In this document: in pieces, positions 19,654 through 27,799 of the stretch
Layout of the letters: each line of letters opens with the position of its first letter
Numbering within the stretch: position 1 is the first letter of the stretch
NCBI RefSeq assembly: GCF_002973595.1
Contig: NZ_PVEO01000004.1
Location: 248,001-312,000 of the forward strand
Source: Jejuia pallidilutea
Lineage (GTDB): Bacteria; Bacteroidota; Bacteroidia; Flavobacteriales; Flavobacteriaceae
DNA: 64,000 nucleotides
Direction of reading: 5' to 3'
Notes under the pieces: model-generated
Told to the model about the DNA's origin: nothing
What the model saw: only the letters and a program-made list of their open reading frames with translations
The model's database searches: none
Program-made: the position numbers and the translations under genes

Positions 19654-20601
19654 ATGAATCTATCAAAGAAAATAATAATTGTTACCATAGCCATTATTTT
19701 TAATGTTTTGGTTGGGTTTGCTCAATCAAATAACTATGCTAAACCAGACTGGGGAGCGTATACTTCAGAAGGTGGGTTTATTTACGCACATGTTAATCAA
19801 TGGCCAAAAGACGGTAAATTGGTTATAGATAGAGCAATTAAACCAAGGGAAGCTAGGTTGGTGTCAGATCCTTCAAAAAAATTAAAAATAAAATTAATTG
19901 ATGGTAATTTAACTGTTTTACTGCCAAAAAACGAACCAGATGTTGAGGTTCCAATTATAAAAATTCAGTTGATACCTAATGATGATTGGGCAAATTTAAA
20001 ACGGTATAAAAAAGCAAATATGGCACTAAAATCCACAAGAGAAAAAGAAAACAGGGTAGTGTTTATGGGGAATTCTATCACCGAAAGATGGGTAGATTTT
20101 CATCCAGAGTTTTTTACCGAAAACAATTATGTTGGTAGAGGTATTAGCGGACAAACGTCGTCGCAAATGCTATTGAGGTTTAAACAAGATGTTATTAATT
20201 TAAATCCAGTAGCCGTAGTTATTCATGCAGGAACCAACGATATTGCTGGAAATAGAGGCCTCATAACTGTTCCTGAAATTGCCGATAATATTTTTTCAAT
20301 GGCCGAATTAGCCAAAGCGAATAACATAAAAGTAATTTTAGCATCTGTGCTTCCTGCTAGTAGTTATTCATGGAGCCCGTCTATAGAACCCATTGAAAAA
20401 ATTAGCGAACTTAATACGCTAATTGAAGCATATGCCAAAAAGCATAACATTGTGTATCTAGATTACTATTCTAAAATGGTAAATGATGAAAAAGGATTAA
20501 TAAAAGCCTATGGAAGAGATACAGTGCACCCTAATATTGAAGGGTATGCGATTATGGAACCTTTGGTTATTAAAGCGATACGAAAGGCATTAAAAAAATA
20601 A
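19654..20601 (+). CDS. SGNH/GDSL esterase with an N-terminal module shared with the GH29 C-terminus
   Basis: A 315-residue secreted protein (signal peptide ending V-G-F-A-Q). Residues ~28-108 (A-K-P-D-W-G-A-Y-T ... F-I-Y-A-H-V ... I-I-K-I-Q-L) align along their length with the C-terminal beta-sandwich of the GH29 gene just upstream. Residues ~134-315 form an SGNH hydrolase: block I with Ser141 (F-M-G-N-S-I-T-E), G-R-G-I-S-G-Q, H-A-G-T-N-D and the Asp289/His292 pair in D-T-V-H-P-N. It probably deacetylates sugars. The preceding terminator makes it a separate unit, and no -7 element is obvious in the 131-bp gap. Confidence 0.88.
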   Translation: MNLSKKIIIVTIAIIFNVLVGFAQSNNYAKPDWGAYTSEGGFIYAHVNQWPKDGKLVIDRAIKPREARLVSDPSKKLKIKLIDGNLTVLLPKNEPDVEVPIIKIQLIPNDDWANLKRYKKANMALKSTREKENRVVFMGNSITERWVDFHPEFFTENNYVGRGISGQTSSQMLLRFKQDVINLNPVAVVIHAGTNDIAGNRGLITVPEIADNIFSMAELAKANNIKVILASVLPASSYSWSPSIEPIEKISELNTLIEAYAKKHNIVYLDYYSKMVNDEKGLIKAYGRDTVHPNIEGYAIMEPLVIKAIRKALKK

Positions 20602-20675
20602 ATCTATAGCCCCATAATAACAAAGTGGTTTTTTTTGTATTAAAACTTCATATTCAAATAGTAATAAGTCATAAT

Positions 20676-20730
20676 TTATAAACTATGAACAATGGTTTAT
20701 AAGGTTTTGAATCTCTAAATTGTAATATTG
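20676..20730 (+). promoter_or_regulatory. Palindromic operator plus -7 element (site A)
   Basis: A 27-bp imperfect palindrome at 20676-20702: TTATAAACTAT-GAACA-ATGGTTTATAA, with arms matching at 10 of 11 positions. A -7-like TAATATTG sits at 20723-20730, 21 bp after the palindrome end. No TTG appears at the -33 position. It lies 161 bp before the heparinase-like start at 20863 but exactly 51 bp before the ATT that opens the degenerate reading frame at 20753. Confidence 0.65.
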
Positions 20731-20752
20731 AAAATACGAATCGAATTTTAAA

Positions 20753-20845
20753 ATTATTACAATAAAAAGATTGGTAATTGTTCTAATCTGCACAGTAACT
20801 TTTGGTGTGGTGGCTCAAAATCGAAATTATTCAATAAAAAATTAG
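20753..20845 (+). pseudogene. Remnant signal-peptide reading frame
   Basis: A 30-codon frame that reads like a signal peptide, I-K-R-L-V-I-V-L-I-C-T-V-T-F-G-V-V-A-Q-N, then N-Y-S-I-K-N and a stop at 20843. It has no ATG; at the place where the start codon lies in the two equivalent promoters (51 bp after the palindrome) there is ATT. It is best read as the decayed 5' end of a secreted-protein gene that once used this promoter. A translated leader peptide with an ATT start is less likely. Confidence 0.45.
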
Positions 20846-20862
20846 ATTTAACAAAAAAAACC

Positions 20863-22803
20863 ATGAGGTATTTAAAAACAATTTGTTTTTCATTAACGCT
20901 ATTTGTTGTGTTGGTTAATAAAGCACTTGCCCAAGATAACATTTCAACATTAAATATTAAATCCTTTTTAAGTCTTGTTGAAGGCGATGCCATTTATCCT
21001 AACAGTGCGCAAATAAAAATGCTTAAGGAGGTAATCCCAAATAATGCTTATCAACCAGCGCCTCATATAAACGATAGGGAATACTGGGAAAGAATAGCGC
21101 AGTCTAAATCGGGACAAGAATATGTAGCTTATGCCATTTCGCAAATAGATAAAAAGCCCGAAGTACCCATTTCTGATGAGATTTACAGGCGTGCAAATAA
21201 AGAAGGCAATCGCGGTATTTATAAACCCAGATATTACCGTACTATGGATCGTTTAGAGCGCTTCATTTTGGCCGAATGTATAGAAAACAAAGGTAGATTT
21301 ATACCCCAAGTTAGGGTGTATATGAAGGCCATTATGGACATGAAGTCTTGGTTACATCCTAATCACGACGATAATAATAACAGTAATTTAAAAGGTGAAA
21401 GTATTACTATAGATTTGGGTGCTCGTAAGTTTGGTACCGATTTAACCTTGGCCATCGTGCTTTTAGCTGATAGGCTTCCAAACGATCTTAAAACAGCGGC
21501 AGTTAATATGGTTCAAAAGCGTATAACAGATTCGTATTTGGCAAGTTGCAGAGATGAAAATAAATTAAACAGATGGATACGTAGCACAAGTAATTGGAAT
21601 TCGGTTTGTAATAGTGGTACTGTGTTTTCAACCATTTCAAATTCAAATAGCTATAAGGAGCGTTTGCTCGCTATTGGTTGTGCTATAAATAGTTCTAGAT
21701 ATTATTTAAGCGGATTTGGTGACGATGGCTACTGTTCAGAAGGTATTGGTTATTGGAGCTACGGATTTGGTCATTATTTGTATATGGCACAGTTTGTTTT
21801 AGATTATACCAATGGAAAAATAAATATGTTTAAACACAGCAATCCAGAAAAACTGAAGAATGTAGGTAACTTTCCTGAAAACTTCGAAATACAACAATTA
21901 AGATTTGCACCCTTTGCAGATGGTAACATAGTGGCGGCAAATACTAAAGGTAATTTCCCTTATGCATTATCTGCATATTATTATGGCGCTAGTGTACCAA
22001 CTGAATTTAAATTTGAAGAAGCTGCTGAACAACTAATAGCATGGAATCACCCTGAAATATTTTCAGAAAGAAAAAGTACAGAAAAACCACAGTTGCCAAA
22101 TGTTACATATTTTAACACTTCTGGAATGGTGATTTCTCGAGGAAAACAAGAAATACCGTTTTCTATAGCAATAAAAGCAGGCCATAATGCGGAGAACCAT
22201 AACCATAGCGATGTAGGTACTTACACCTTGTTGCTAGAGAAAGATTTTATTAGTGGCGATATAGGCGCGCCATCTTACACGGCAGGGGCCTTTTCTCCGC
22301 GTAATAAAGCTCGCAGCTCATGGGGGCATCCTGTACCTAGAATAAATAACATCTTACAATCTAATGGGTATGAATTTAAAGGAGAAGTTTTAAAAACAGA
22401 TTTTAAAGAAATGCGAGATGAAGTAGTGATGAATATTAAACCTGCCTATGAAGTTGATGGATTAAACGTCTTAGAACGTACCATGATAAACGATAAATCT
22501 GGTTATGGCGCTATTAGTGTTACCGATTATTTCGAAGCATCAAACAATGTTACGTTTGGAACGGCTTTAATGACGTTTTCAGAATATGAAATTATAAACA
22601 ACAATACCATTATTTTAACTAGTAAAAACCATAAGTTGAAAGTTGAAATTTCTAGTGTAGGAGGTGAAATTATAATTAACCCTGAGCCCGTCCCCGTAAA
22701 AGCATTACGCAATGGAAAAGATGCAAAACGAATTGGGTTAGATTTCAAAAAACCATTACAAACAGGAAGTGTAACGGTAAAATATACGCCTATATTCCAT
22801 TAG
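20863..22803 (+). CDS. Heparinase II/III family protein, 646 residues
   Basis: A secreted protein (signal peptide ending K-A-L-A-Q) with an N-terminal helical toroid (about 30-400) and a heparinase II/III C-terminal beta-sandwich starting near residue 405. The signature is G-H-N-A-E-N-H-N-H-S-D-V-G with His446, His448 and Asp450, followed by S-G-D-I-G-A-P-S-Y. This is closer to classic PL12/PL21-type proteins than to the ~900-residue group in this window. Expected role: beta-elimination of a uronic-acid-containing oligosaccharide in the periplasm. It stands alone behind promoter site A, with a remnant frame in its leader. Confidence 0.82.
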   Translation: MRYLKTICFSLTLFVVLVNKALAQDNISTLNIKSFLSLVEGDAIYPNSAQIKMLKEVIPNNAYQPAPHINDREYWERIAQSKSGQEYVAYAISQIDKKPEVPISDEIYRRANKEGNRGIYKPRYYRTMDRLERFILAECIENKGRFIPQVRVYMKAIMDMKSWLHPNHDDNNNSNLKGESITIDLGARKFGTDLTLAIVLLADRLPNDLKTAAVNMVQKRITDSYLASCRDENKLNRWIRSTSNWNSVCNSGTVFSTISNSNSYKERLLAIGCAINSSRYYLSGFGDDGYCSEGIGYWSYGFGHYLYMAQFVLDYTNGKINMFKHSNPEKLKNVGNFPENFEIQQLRFAPFADGNIVAANTKGNFPYALSAYYYGASVPTEFKFEEAAEQLIAWNHPEIFSERKSTEKPQLPNVTYFNTSGMVISRGKQEIPFSIAIKAGHNAENHNHSDVGTYTLLLEKDFISGDIGAPSYTAGAFSPRNKARSSWGHPVPRINNILQSNGYEFKGEVLKTDFKEMRDEVVMNIKPAYEVDGLNVLERTMINDKSGYGAISVTDYFEASNNVTFGTALMTFSEYEIINNNTIILTSKNHKLKVEISSVGGEIIINPEPVPVKALRNGKDAKRIGLDFKKPLQTGSVTVKYTPIFH

Positions 22804-23062
22804 AAATTTATAATCAAGTTACAGATTAAAATCCTGCAATTTCATTGCAATTACTTTAGTTTCTATAAACTTTTAAGCGTATTTTATCATTTCCATAGAG
22901 TGAGGAACAAGTGGCAAGAAATCTTATAATGGTGAGGTTTCTCTTTGTGCTTCATTCTTTTGTAAAAACTAGGGGCTTACAGTCCATAGTGGTTTATTTT
23001 CATATCCGTTAACAAAACAGTTACATTGTAAGCAGCACTTTTTTAGCTCTAAGGGTTATATT
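22804..23062. other. Intergenic region before the first T9SS beta-helix gene
   Basis: Part of a 336-bp gap. It holds a small hairpin TGCAAT-TTC-ATTGCA (22835-22849) without a clear T-run, perhaps a weak terminator of the heparinase-like gene. No reading frame of note is visible; the rest is AT-rich with no recognised element. The regulatory palindrome follows at 23063. Confidence 0.4.
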
Positions 23063-23117
23063 TTATATTATATGCAACATGGTTTATAAAAGTATAGCAT
23101 TTCAATAATTAGTTTTA
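23063..23117 (+). promoter_or_regulatory. Palindromic operator plus -7 element (site B)
   Basis: The palindrome at 23063-23089 reads TTATATTATAT-GCAAC-ATGGTTTATAA; its right arm is identical to site A. The -7-like TAGTTTTA is at 23110-23117, 21 bp after the palindrome end. The start codon at 23140 is 51 bp after the palindrome end, exactly as at site C. Confidence 0.65.
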
Positions 23118-23139
23118 CCTTAAAATAAATAATTGAACT

Positions 23140-25191
23140 ATGACTAAAAAAATTACATTATTACAAGGAATACTTTTTACCGTCTTACTGGTCTTTTCGC
23201 AACAAATTTATGCGCAAACAATTACGGTTAATTCATTAGAAGATTTATTGCTTTATCTAGATGATGATAATGTTGATGTTAAACTAGCACCCGGGACTTA
23301 CAGTATTACAGCATCTGATATTGCTGCTAATAAATTTTCTAATCCTTTATTTCTTTTCGAGGGGTCAAACAGTATTTTCGATTTTACGGGAGTTACTATA
23401 AATATTGATACTGAAGTGTTAAGATCTTTTGGGAATGTAGACGTTAACCAAATACAAATTTTAGGTAATAATAATGTACTTAAGAACTTAACCATGGAAG
23501 ACATAGGTACTACCGCACCAAGAAGAAGAGCCCAGAGTATTGTAATGGATGGTAGAGATAATAGGATAGAAGGATTTCATTTAACTGTTAGAGGATCTTA
23601 TCCATACGGTTATGGCGATGCTTTTGGAAAAGGAGGCGGTTCAGTTATCGCACACAGAAAACATTCAGGTATTTTAATTAGAGGGTTGCGAAATCATTTA
23701 AAAGACTGTAACATCATTTCACGTTCCTATGGCCATATTGTATTTATGCAAGCCGCAAGTCATCCTACCATTGAAGGCTGCTATATTGAGGGTGAAATGC
23801 GAACTACTGATGATATGTTGGCTGAAGAAGGTACAGGATCGCCCGCAGATAATGTTAATTTCCAAACCGTTTGGGGCTATAGGCTTCCCGCAGGTTATAT
23901 GATGAGTTTGCAGGAAGGTGGCATTAGAGCTTACAACGCAGGCACCACCTATATTGATGGCATAGAAATACAAAGAGGAACAGATAACCCAACCATTCTA
24001 AATTGCACGATAAAAAATGCAAGAACAGGAGTTACCTTAGTTCATGCCACTGGCACGAAACATGTTGAAGGTGTTACGCTTATAGGTTGTGAGCAGGGAT
24101 ATTCCATAGGTAGTGGTACTGTTATAAACTGTAGTAGCGATGCCCAATATGGTCCAGTATTAAGTTTTGCGTATTCAAATGATAAAAACACCAATATAGA
24201 TATAAACGTTTTGCCTGCAGAAGGAAGTTATTATAATGGCAGTGGAACTGTAGCTTACATTGGTGGTAGTTCTCATAATATTACTTTACGTGGAGGAGAT
24301 CCTTCTGCGAATCTTAGAATTCAGGTTGGTGGCGAAAAGAATAACGTACGATTACTTGGTGTTTCATCCAGTCAAAATCCGCTTACAGCATCAAATTTAG
24401 AACTTCATAATCTAACTGATTTTCCAATTACGTTAGATGCAATGAGTTCTAATGTTACAGGAGATTCTTGTGGGGTAGTTACAGATAATGGAACAAATAA
24501 TAATTTGGGGGCTTGTGATGATACTGCTCCCTTTCCAGATACTAATGCTACTTATTTTATAAATAACCCAAGATGGACAGCCAGATTAGGGGCAAACGGA
24601 GGAAATGAATTATTAATGTTGGGTGAGACAGAAACTAGTACTAACGCACAATGGAAGTTTACTCCTGTTCCTGGGGAAACAGGCTATTATTTTATAGATT
24701 GTGTTGGTGGTGGTGCTAAACCCAGAATTTCAGCTGATGCAGGCACGGTTTCAATAATGCAACCTAGTACGTATACCGATGATTCTGCAAAATGGAGATT
24801 TGATGTTTATGATAGCGATTTATTTCATATTACCAATAAAAACAATAGAAGATTACGAGGTTTCGATACTTATGTAGATGTTGTTACAACAGGTAGCTCA
24901 GGTTCGTATACAAGATTTTCGTTTACAAGTATGACGCTTAGTACCAATGATAATATTTTTAAGGATAACGTTTCTATTTTTCCAGTACCAACTTCAGATA
25001 TTTTAAACATCGAACTTAAAAATTCGGTTTCAGCCAAAATTTCAATTTTAGATTTAACCGGAAAAACACTTATTTTGGAAAATATAAATGGCAAAAAACA
25101 ATTACATCTAAACAGTTTACCATCGGGCATTTATGTTGTAAGAATTGAATCTGAAAACGTAGTATTCAATCAAAAAATAGTGAAACACTAA
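23140..25191 (+). CDS. T9SS-secreted right-handed beta-helix polysaccharide enzyme with ricin-like module
   Basis: A 683-residue protein: signal peptide (ending Q-I-Y-A-Q), parallel beta-helix (about 27-470), a beta-trefoil/ricin-like segment (about 475-600; Q-W-K-F and K-W-R-F repeats) and a T9SS type-A sorting domain (about 603-683; S-I-F-P-V-P-T-S, ending K-I-V-K-H). The helix opens L-A-P-G-T-Y like chondroitinase-B/PL6 proteins. Its own conserved blocks are R-S-Y-G-H-I-V-F-M-Q, E-G-C-Y-I-E-G-E-M-R-T and S-L-Q-E-G-G-I-R-A-Y, shared by four proteins here. I do not see the usual PL6 Lys/Arg active-site block, so the activity (lyase or fucanase-like hydrolase) is open. It probably acts outside the cell, early in breakdown. 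Confidence 0.72.
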   Translation: MTKKITLLQGILFTVLLVFSQQIYAQTITVNSLEDLLLYLDDDNVDVKLAPGTYSITASDIAANKFSNPLFLFEGSNSIFDFTGVTINIDTEVLRSFGNVDVNQIQILGNNNVLKNLTMEDIGTTAPRRRAQSIVMDGRDNRIEGFHLTVRGSYPYGYGDAFGKGGGSVIAHRKHSGILIRGLRNHLKDCNIISRSYGHIVFMQAASHPTIEGCYIEGEMRTTDDMLAEEGTGSPADNVNFQTVWGYRLPAGYMMSLQEGGIRAYNAGTTYIDGIEIQRGTDNPTILNCTIKNARTGVTLVHATGTKHVEGVTLIGCEQGYSIGSGTVINCSSDAQYGPVLSFAYSNDKNTNIDINVLPAEGSYYNGSGTVAYIGGSSHNITLRGGDPSANLRIQVGGEKNNVRLLGVSSSQNPLTASNLELHNLTDFPITLDAMSSNVTGDSCGVVTDNGTNNNLGACDDTAPFPDTNATYFINNPRWTARLGANGGNELLMLGETETSTNAQWKFTPVPGETGYYFIDCVGGGAKPRISADAGTVSIMQPSTYTDDSAKWRFDVYDSDLFHITNKNNRRLRGFDTYVDVVTTGSSGSYTRFSFTSMTLSTNDNIFKDNVSIFPVPTSDILNIELKNSVSAKISILDLTGKTLILENINGKKQLHLNSLPSGIYVVRIESENVVFNQKIVKH

Positions 25192-25217
25192 CATATATAA
25201 AAATATAAGCCATAATT

Positions 25218-25256
25218 AAAAGCACTTTCTTAATTAAGAAAGTGCTTTTATTTTAT
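25218..25256 (+). terminator. Rho-independent terminator (perfect palindrome)
   Basis: A perfect inverted repeat with 16-bp half-sites, AAAAGCACTTTCTTAA then TTAAGAAAGTGCTTTT (25218-25249), followed by ATTTTATTT. It ends the first beta-helix gene; its T-rich flanks could also work in the opposite direction. Confidence 0.9.
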
Positions 25257-25269
25257 TTAGGGTATTATG

Positions 25270-25324
25270 TTATAGGCTAAGGAACATATGTTATAATCTT
25301 CAGGTTTCCACTTTTGTATTTTTG
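25270..25324 (+). promoter_or_regulatory. Palindromic operator plus consensus -7 element (site C)
   Basis: The palindrome at 25270-25296 reads TTATAGGCTAA-GGAAC-ATATGTTATAA. A perfect Bacteroidota -7 element TATTTTTG (TAnnTTTG) sits at 25317-25324, 21 bp after its end. The start codon at 25347 is 51 bp after the palindrome, as at site B. No TTG occupies the -33 position, which overlaps the palindrome's edge. Confidence 0.7.
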
Positions 25325-25346
25325 AAGTTTAAAAAACATTTAAAGT

Positions 25347-27431
25347 ATGAAGAAAAATTACACTTTACTCATAACGGGTATTATAGCCATGTTTGTGCTT
25401 TTTGTACAGGAAGTTAAAGCACAGACTATAACAGTAAATTCTTTAGAAGATTTATTGCCTTATCTAGATGATGATAATGTTGATGTAAAATTAGCACCTG
25501 GAAACTATTCCATTAGTGCTTTTGATATTACAGCAGGAAAATTCTCTAATCCATTGCTTCTATTTGAAGGATCTAACAGTACTTACGATTTTACAGGTGC
25601 TAAAATTAGTATTAATACGTTTGTATTTACAAAATTTGGTAATGTAGATGTGAAGGAAATTCAAATATTAGGTAATAACAATGTGCTTAAAAACTTAACC
25701 ATGGAGGATATAGGTAATACAAGGCCAACAAGAACTGCATTAGGAATTGCCATGGATGGAAGGGATAATTTAATAGAAGGCTTTCATTTAACAGTACGTG
25801 GGTCTTACCCATACGGTTACGGAGATGCTTTTGGAAAAGGAGGAACAAATACTGTAATTAAGCATTATAAACACTCCGGTATTTTAATACGTGGACTAAG
25901 AAACCATTTAAAAAACACAACGGTAATTTCACGTTCTTATGGGCATTGTGTATTTATGCAAGCCGCAAGTTACCCTATAATTGAAGGATGCTATATAGAA
26001 GGTGAAATGCGTACAACAGATGATATGCTAGCAGAAACATCAGGACCTGCTTATGATAAAGGTTTTATGACTACTTGGGGCTACAAATTACCTCCAGGAT
26101 ACATGATGAGTTTGCAGGAAGGTGGTATTAGGGCTTACAATGCCGGAACAACTTATATTGATGGTGTTGAGATTCAGCGCGGAACCGATAATCCAACCGT
26201 AAAAAACTGTACCATTAAAAATGCTAGAACTGGAGTTGTGCTTGTTCATGCTACAGGCAAGAAACACGTAGAAAATTGTGTGGTTTTGGGTTGCGAATCG
26301 GGGTATTCCATAGGCTCTGGTACTGTATTAAACTGTGGTGCTGATGCAATCTATGGGCCTGTTTATAAAAATGCCTATGCAAGCGATACAGGGTATAGCG
26401 CAGATATTACTATTTTACCACCAAGTGATGATTATTACAACGGTCATGGTGCAATAGCATATATTGGAGGAAAAGAACATAATCTTACTTTTAGATCTGC
26501 GGAAACAGATTTTCCAAGCGATTTAAAGATTATGATGGCTGGAGATCTACAAGGTTTACGAGTGTTGAATGGTAGTAATGCATCACAAAACAATCATACT
26601 GTTAGGGATGTGTTCTTAAAAAATTTAACAAATTTTCCTGTGGTTTTACATGCCGATGCAACCAATAATCGTGTGCAAGAATGTGATGCTTCAGATGTGA
26701 TTAATAACGGTTCTGGAAACAGTGTAGAATCTCTAGATTGCGCTTCCGCAAATATAGCTTTAACAGGAGCAGCAATACAATCCTCAACAGATTACTCTGG
26801 TTTAGCAAATAGAGCTATAGATGGAAATACCAATGGTAATTACAACAATAATTCAGTAACCCACACAAATCCATCTGATACTGATGCTTGGTGGCAAGTA
26901 AACTTAAACTCAGAGCAAGCTATAGGAGATATAGTAATTTACAACAGAACAGGATCTACATCTTTGAGGTTAGCCGACTTTGAAGTTAAGGTTTTTGATG
27001 CTAATGGTATAGAAACATTTTCATATGTATACGATGAACTTTTGGCACCTAGCCCTTCCACCACTATTAATGCAGGAGGCGCCATGGGAAAAAGTATAAA
27101 AATTATTCAATTAAATAATAGTTATGCCTTATCTCTGGCAGAAGTTCAGGTTTTTGCATCTTCTTTATCAGTTAAAGATATTAGTAAAGCTCTTAGTTTG
27201 TACCCTAATCCTGTAAAGAATGAGCTTTATATTTCGATAAGCAAGATGAATTTCAACCTAGATAGCACTAAAATTAATGTGTATGCTTTAAGCGGACAAA
27301 AGGTATTAGAATTAAAACCAATGCGAGCAAAAGACATGGTTGTTGATGTATCGCAATTAACTAAAGGCGTTTATCTTTTAAACATAAGCGACGGACAAAT
27401 AACGGCAACTAAAAAACTAGTGAAATTGTAA
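25347..27431 (+). CDS. T9SS-secreted beta-helix enzyme with F-type lectin module
   Basis: A 694-residue paralogue of the previous gene; the first ~440 residues are highly similar (e.g. N-V-D-V-K-L-A-P-G, G-S-Y-P-Y-G-Y-G-D-A-F-G-K-G-G). The accessory module differs. Residues ~470-620 are an F-type (fucolectin) domain: N-R-A-I-D-G-N-T-N-G, V-T-H-T-N, W-W-Q-V-N-L and Y-N-R-T-G-S-T-S-L-R. The classic fucose motif ends R-x-D-x4-R; here it is R-T-G-x4-R. A T9SS sorting domain closes the protein (L-S-L-Y-P-N-P-V, ending K-K-L-V-K-L). The lectin suggests docking on a fucose-containing polymer. It has its own operator and terminator. Confidence 0.75.
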   Translation: MKKNYTLLITGIIAMFVLFVQEVKAQTITVNSLEDLLPYLDDDNVDVKLAPGNYSISAFDITAGKFSNPLLLFEGSNSTYDFTGAKISINTFVFTKFGNVDVKEIQILGNNNVLKNLTMEDIGNTRPTRTALGIAMDGRDNLIEGFHLTVRGSYPYGYGDAFGKGGTNTVIKHYKHSGILIRGLRNHLKNTTVISRSYGHCVFMQAASYPIIEGCYIEGEMRTTDDMLAETSGPAYDKGFMTTWGYKLPPGYMMSLQEGGIRAYNAGTTYIDGVEIQRGTDNPTVKNCTIKNARTGVVLVHATGKKHVENCVVLGCESGYSIGSGTVLNCGADAIYGPVYKNAYASDTGYSADITILPPSDDYYNGHGAIAYIGGKEHNLTFRSAETDFPSDLKIMMAGDLQGLRVLNGSNASQNNHTVRDVFLKNLTNFPVVLHADATNNRVQECDASDVINNGSGNSVESLDCASANIALTGAAIQSSTDYSGLANRAIDGNTNGNYNNNSVTHTNPSDTDAWWQVNLNSEQAIGDIVIYNRTGSTSLRLADFEVKVFDANGIETFSYVYDELLAPSPSTTINAGGAMGKSIKIIQLNNSYALSLAEVQVFASSLSVKDISKALSLYPNPVKNELYISISKMNFNLDSTKINVYALSGQKVLELKPMRAKDMVVDVSQLTKGVYLLNISDGQITATKKLVKL

Positions 27432-27455
27432 AAGTAGTACAGCTTAATAGTGTTT

Positions 27456-27497
27456 AAAGCACCTTTTTTCATTAATAGCAAAAAGGTGCTTTTTTTA
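27456..27497 (+). terminator. Rho-independent terminator
   Basis: The stem is AAAGCACCTTTTT (27456-27468) with AAAAAGGTGCTTT (27480-27492), an 11-base loop, and a T-run to 27497. It ends the second beta-helix gene. Confidence 0.9.
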
Positions 27498-27799
27498 TTA
27501 CTGTATTTTGAAATTGAAGTAATGGAAAGCAGTTTTTAATGCGATTAAAACCTATAGAATTAAAATAATTGTAAAGTAATTTATAGTGTGAATTAAAGCC
27601 ATTTTTAAAAGTACAATTTCATTAACAAATACAATACTTTCTTATAACTTGTGGTATCACATCATTGTGTTCCGCACTTTTATAAAACAGTTCATAATTT
27701 ATACAAAAAGAATCATGATTGATACTACAAAATATAGATTACTTATATTTTAGTTTGTAATATGAAATAACTGTTTAAAAACCCATCAAATTCAAAACT
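27498..27799. other. Promoter-bearing intergenic region before the 27800-47351 run
   Basis: About 300 bp without a gene after the terminator. It must hold the promoter of the long run. A looser inverted repeat TATAAA-N11-TTTATA (27681-27703) resembles the core of the palindromes at 20676, 23063, 25270 and 50829. However, its spacer is 2 bp shorter and no -7 element lies at the fixed distance. A TAGTTTG string at 27751-27757 is a near match to a -7 box. Confidence 0.35.

Noticed and set aside
23140-27431. Adjacent near-copies as a transposon or repeat element
   Set aside because: They are full coding genes with separate promoters and terminators; no transposase or terminal repeats are present.
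27681-27703. Inverted repeat TATAAA-N11-TTTATA as a fifth strong operator
   Set aside because: The spacing between half-sites differs by 2 bp from the other sites and no -7 element sits at the fixed distance, so it is kept only as a possibility.
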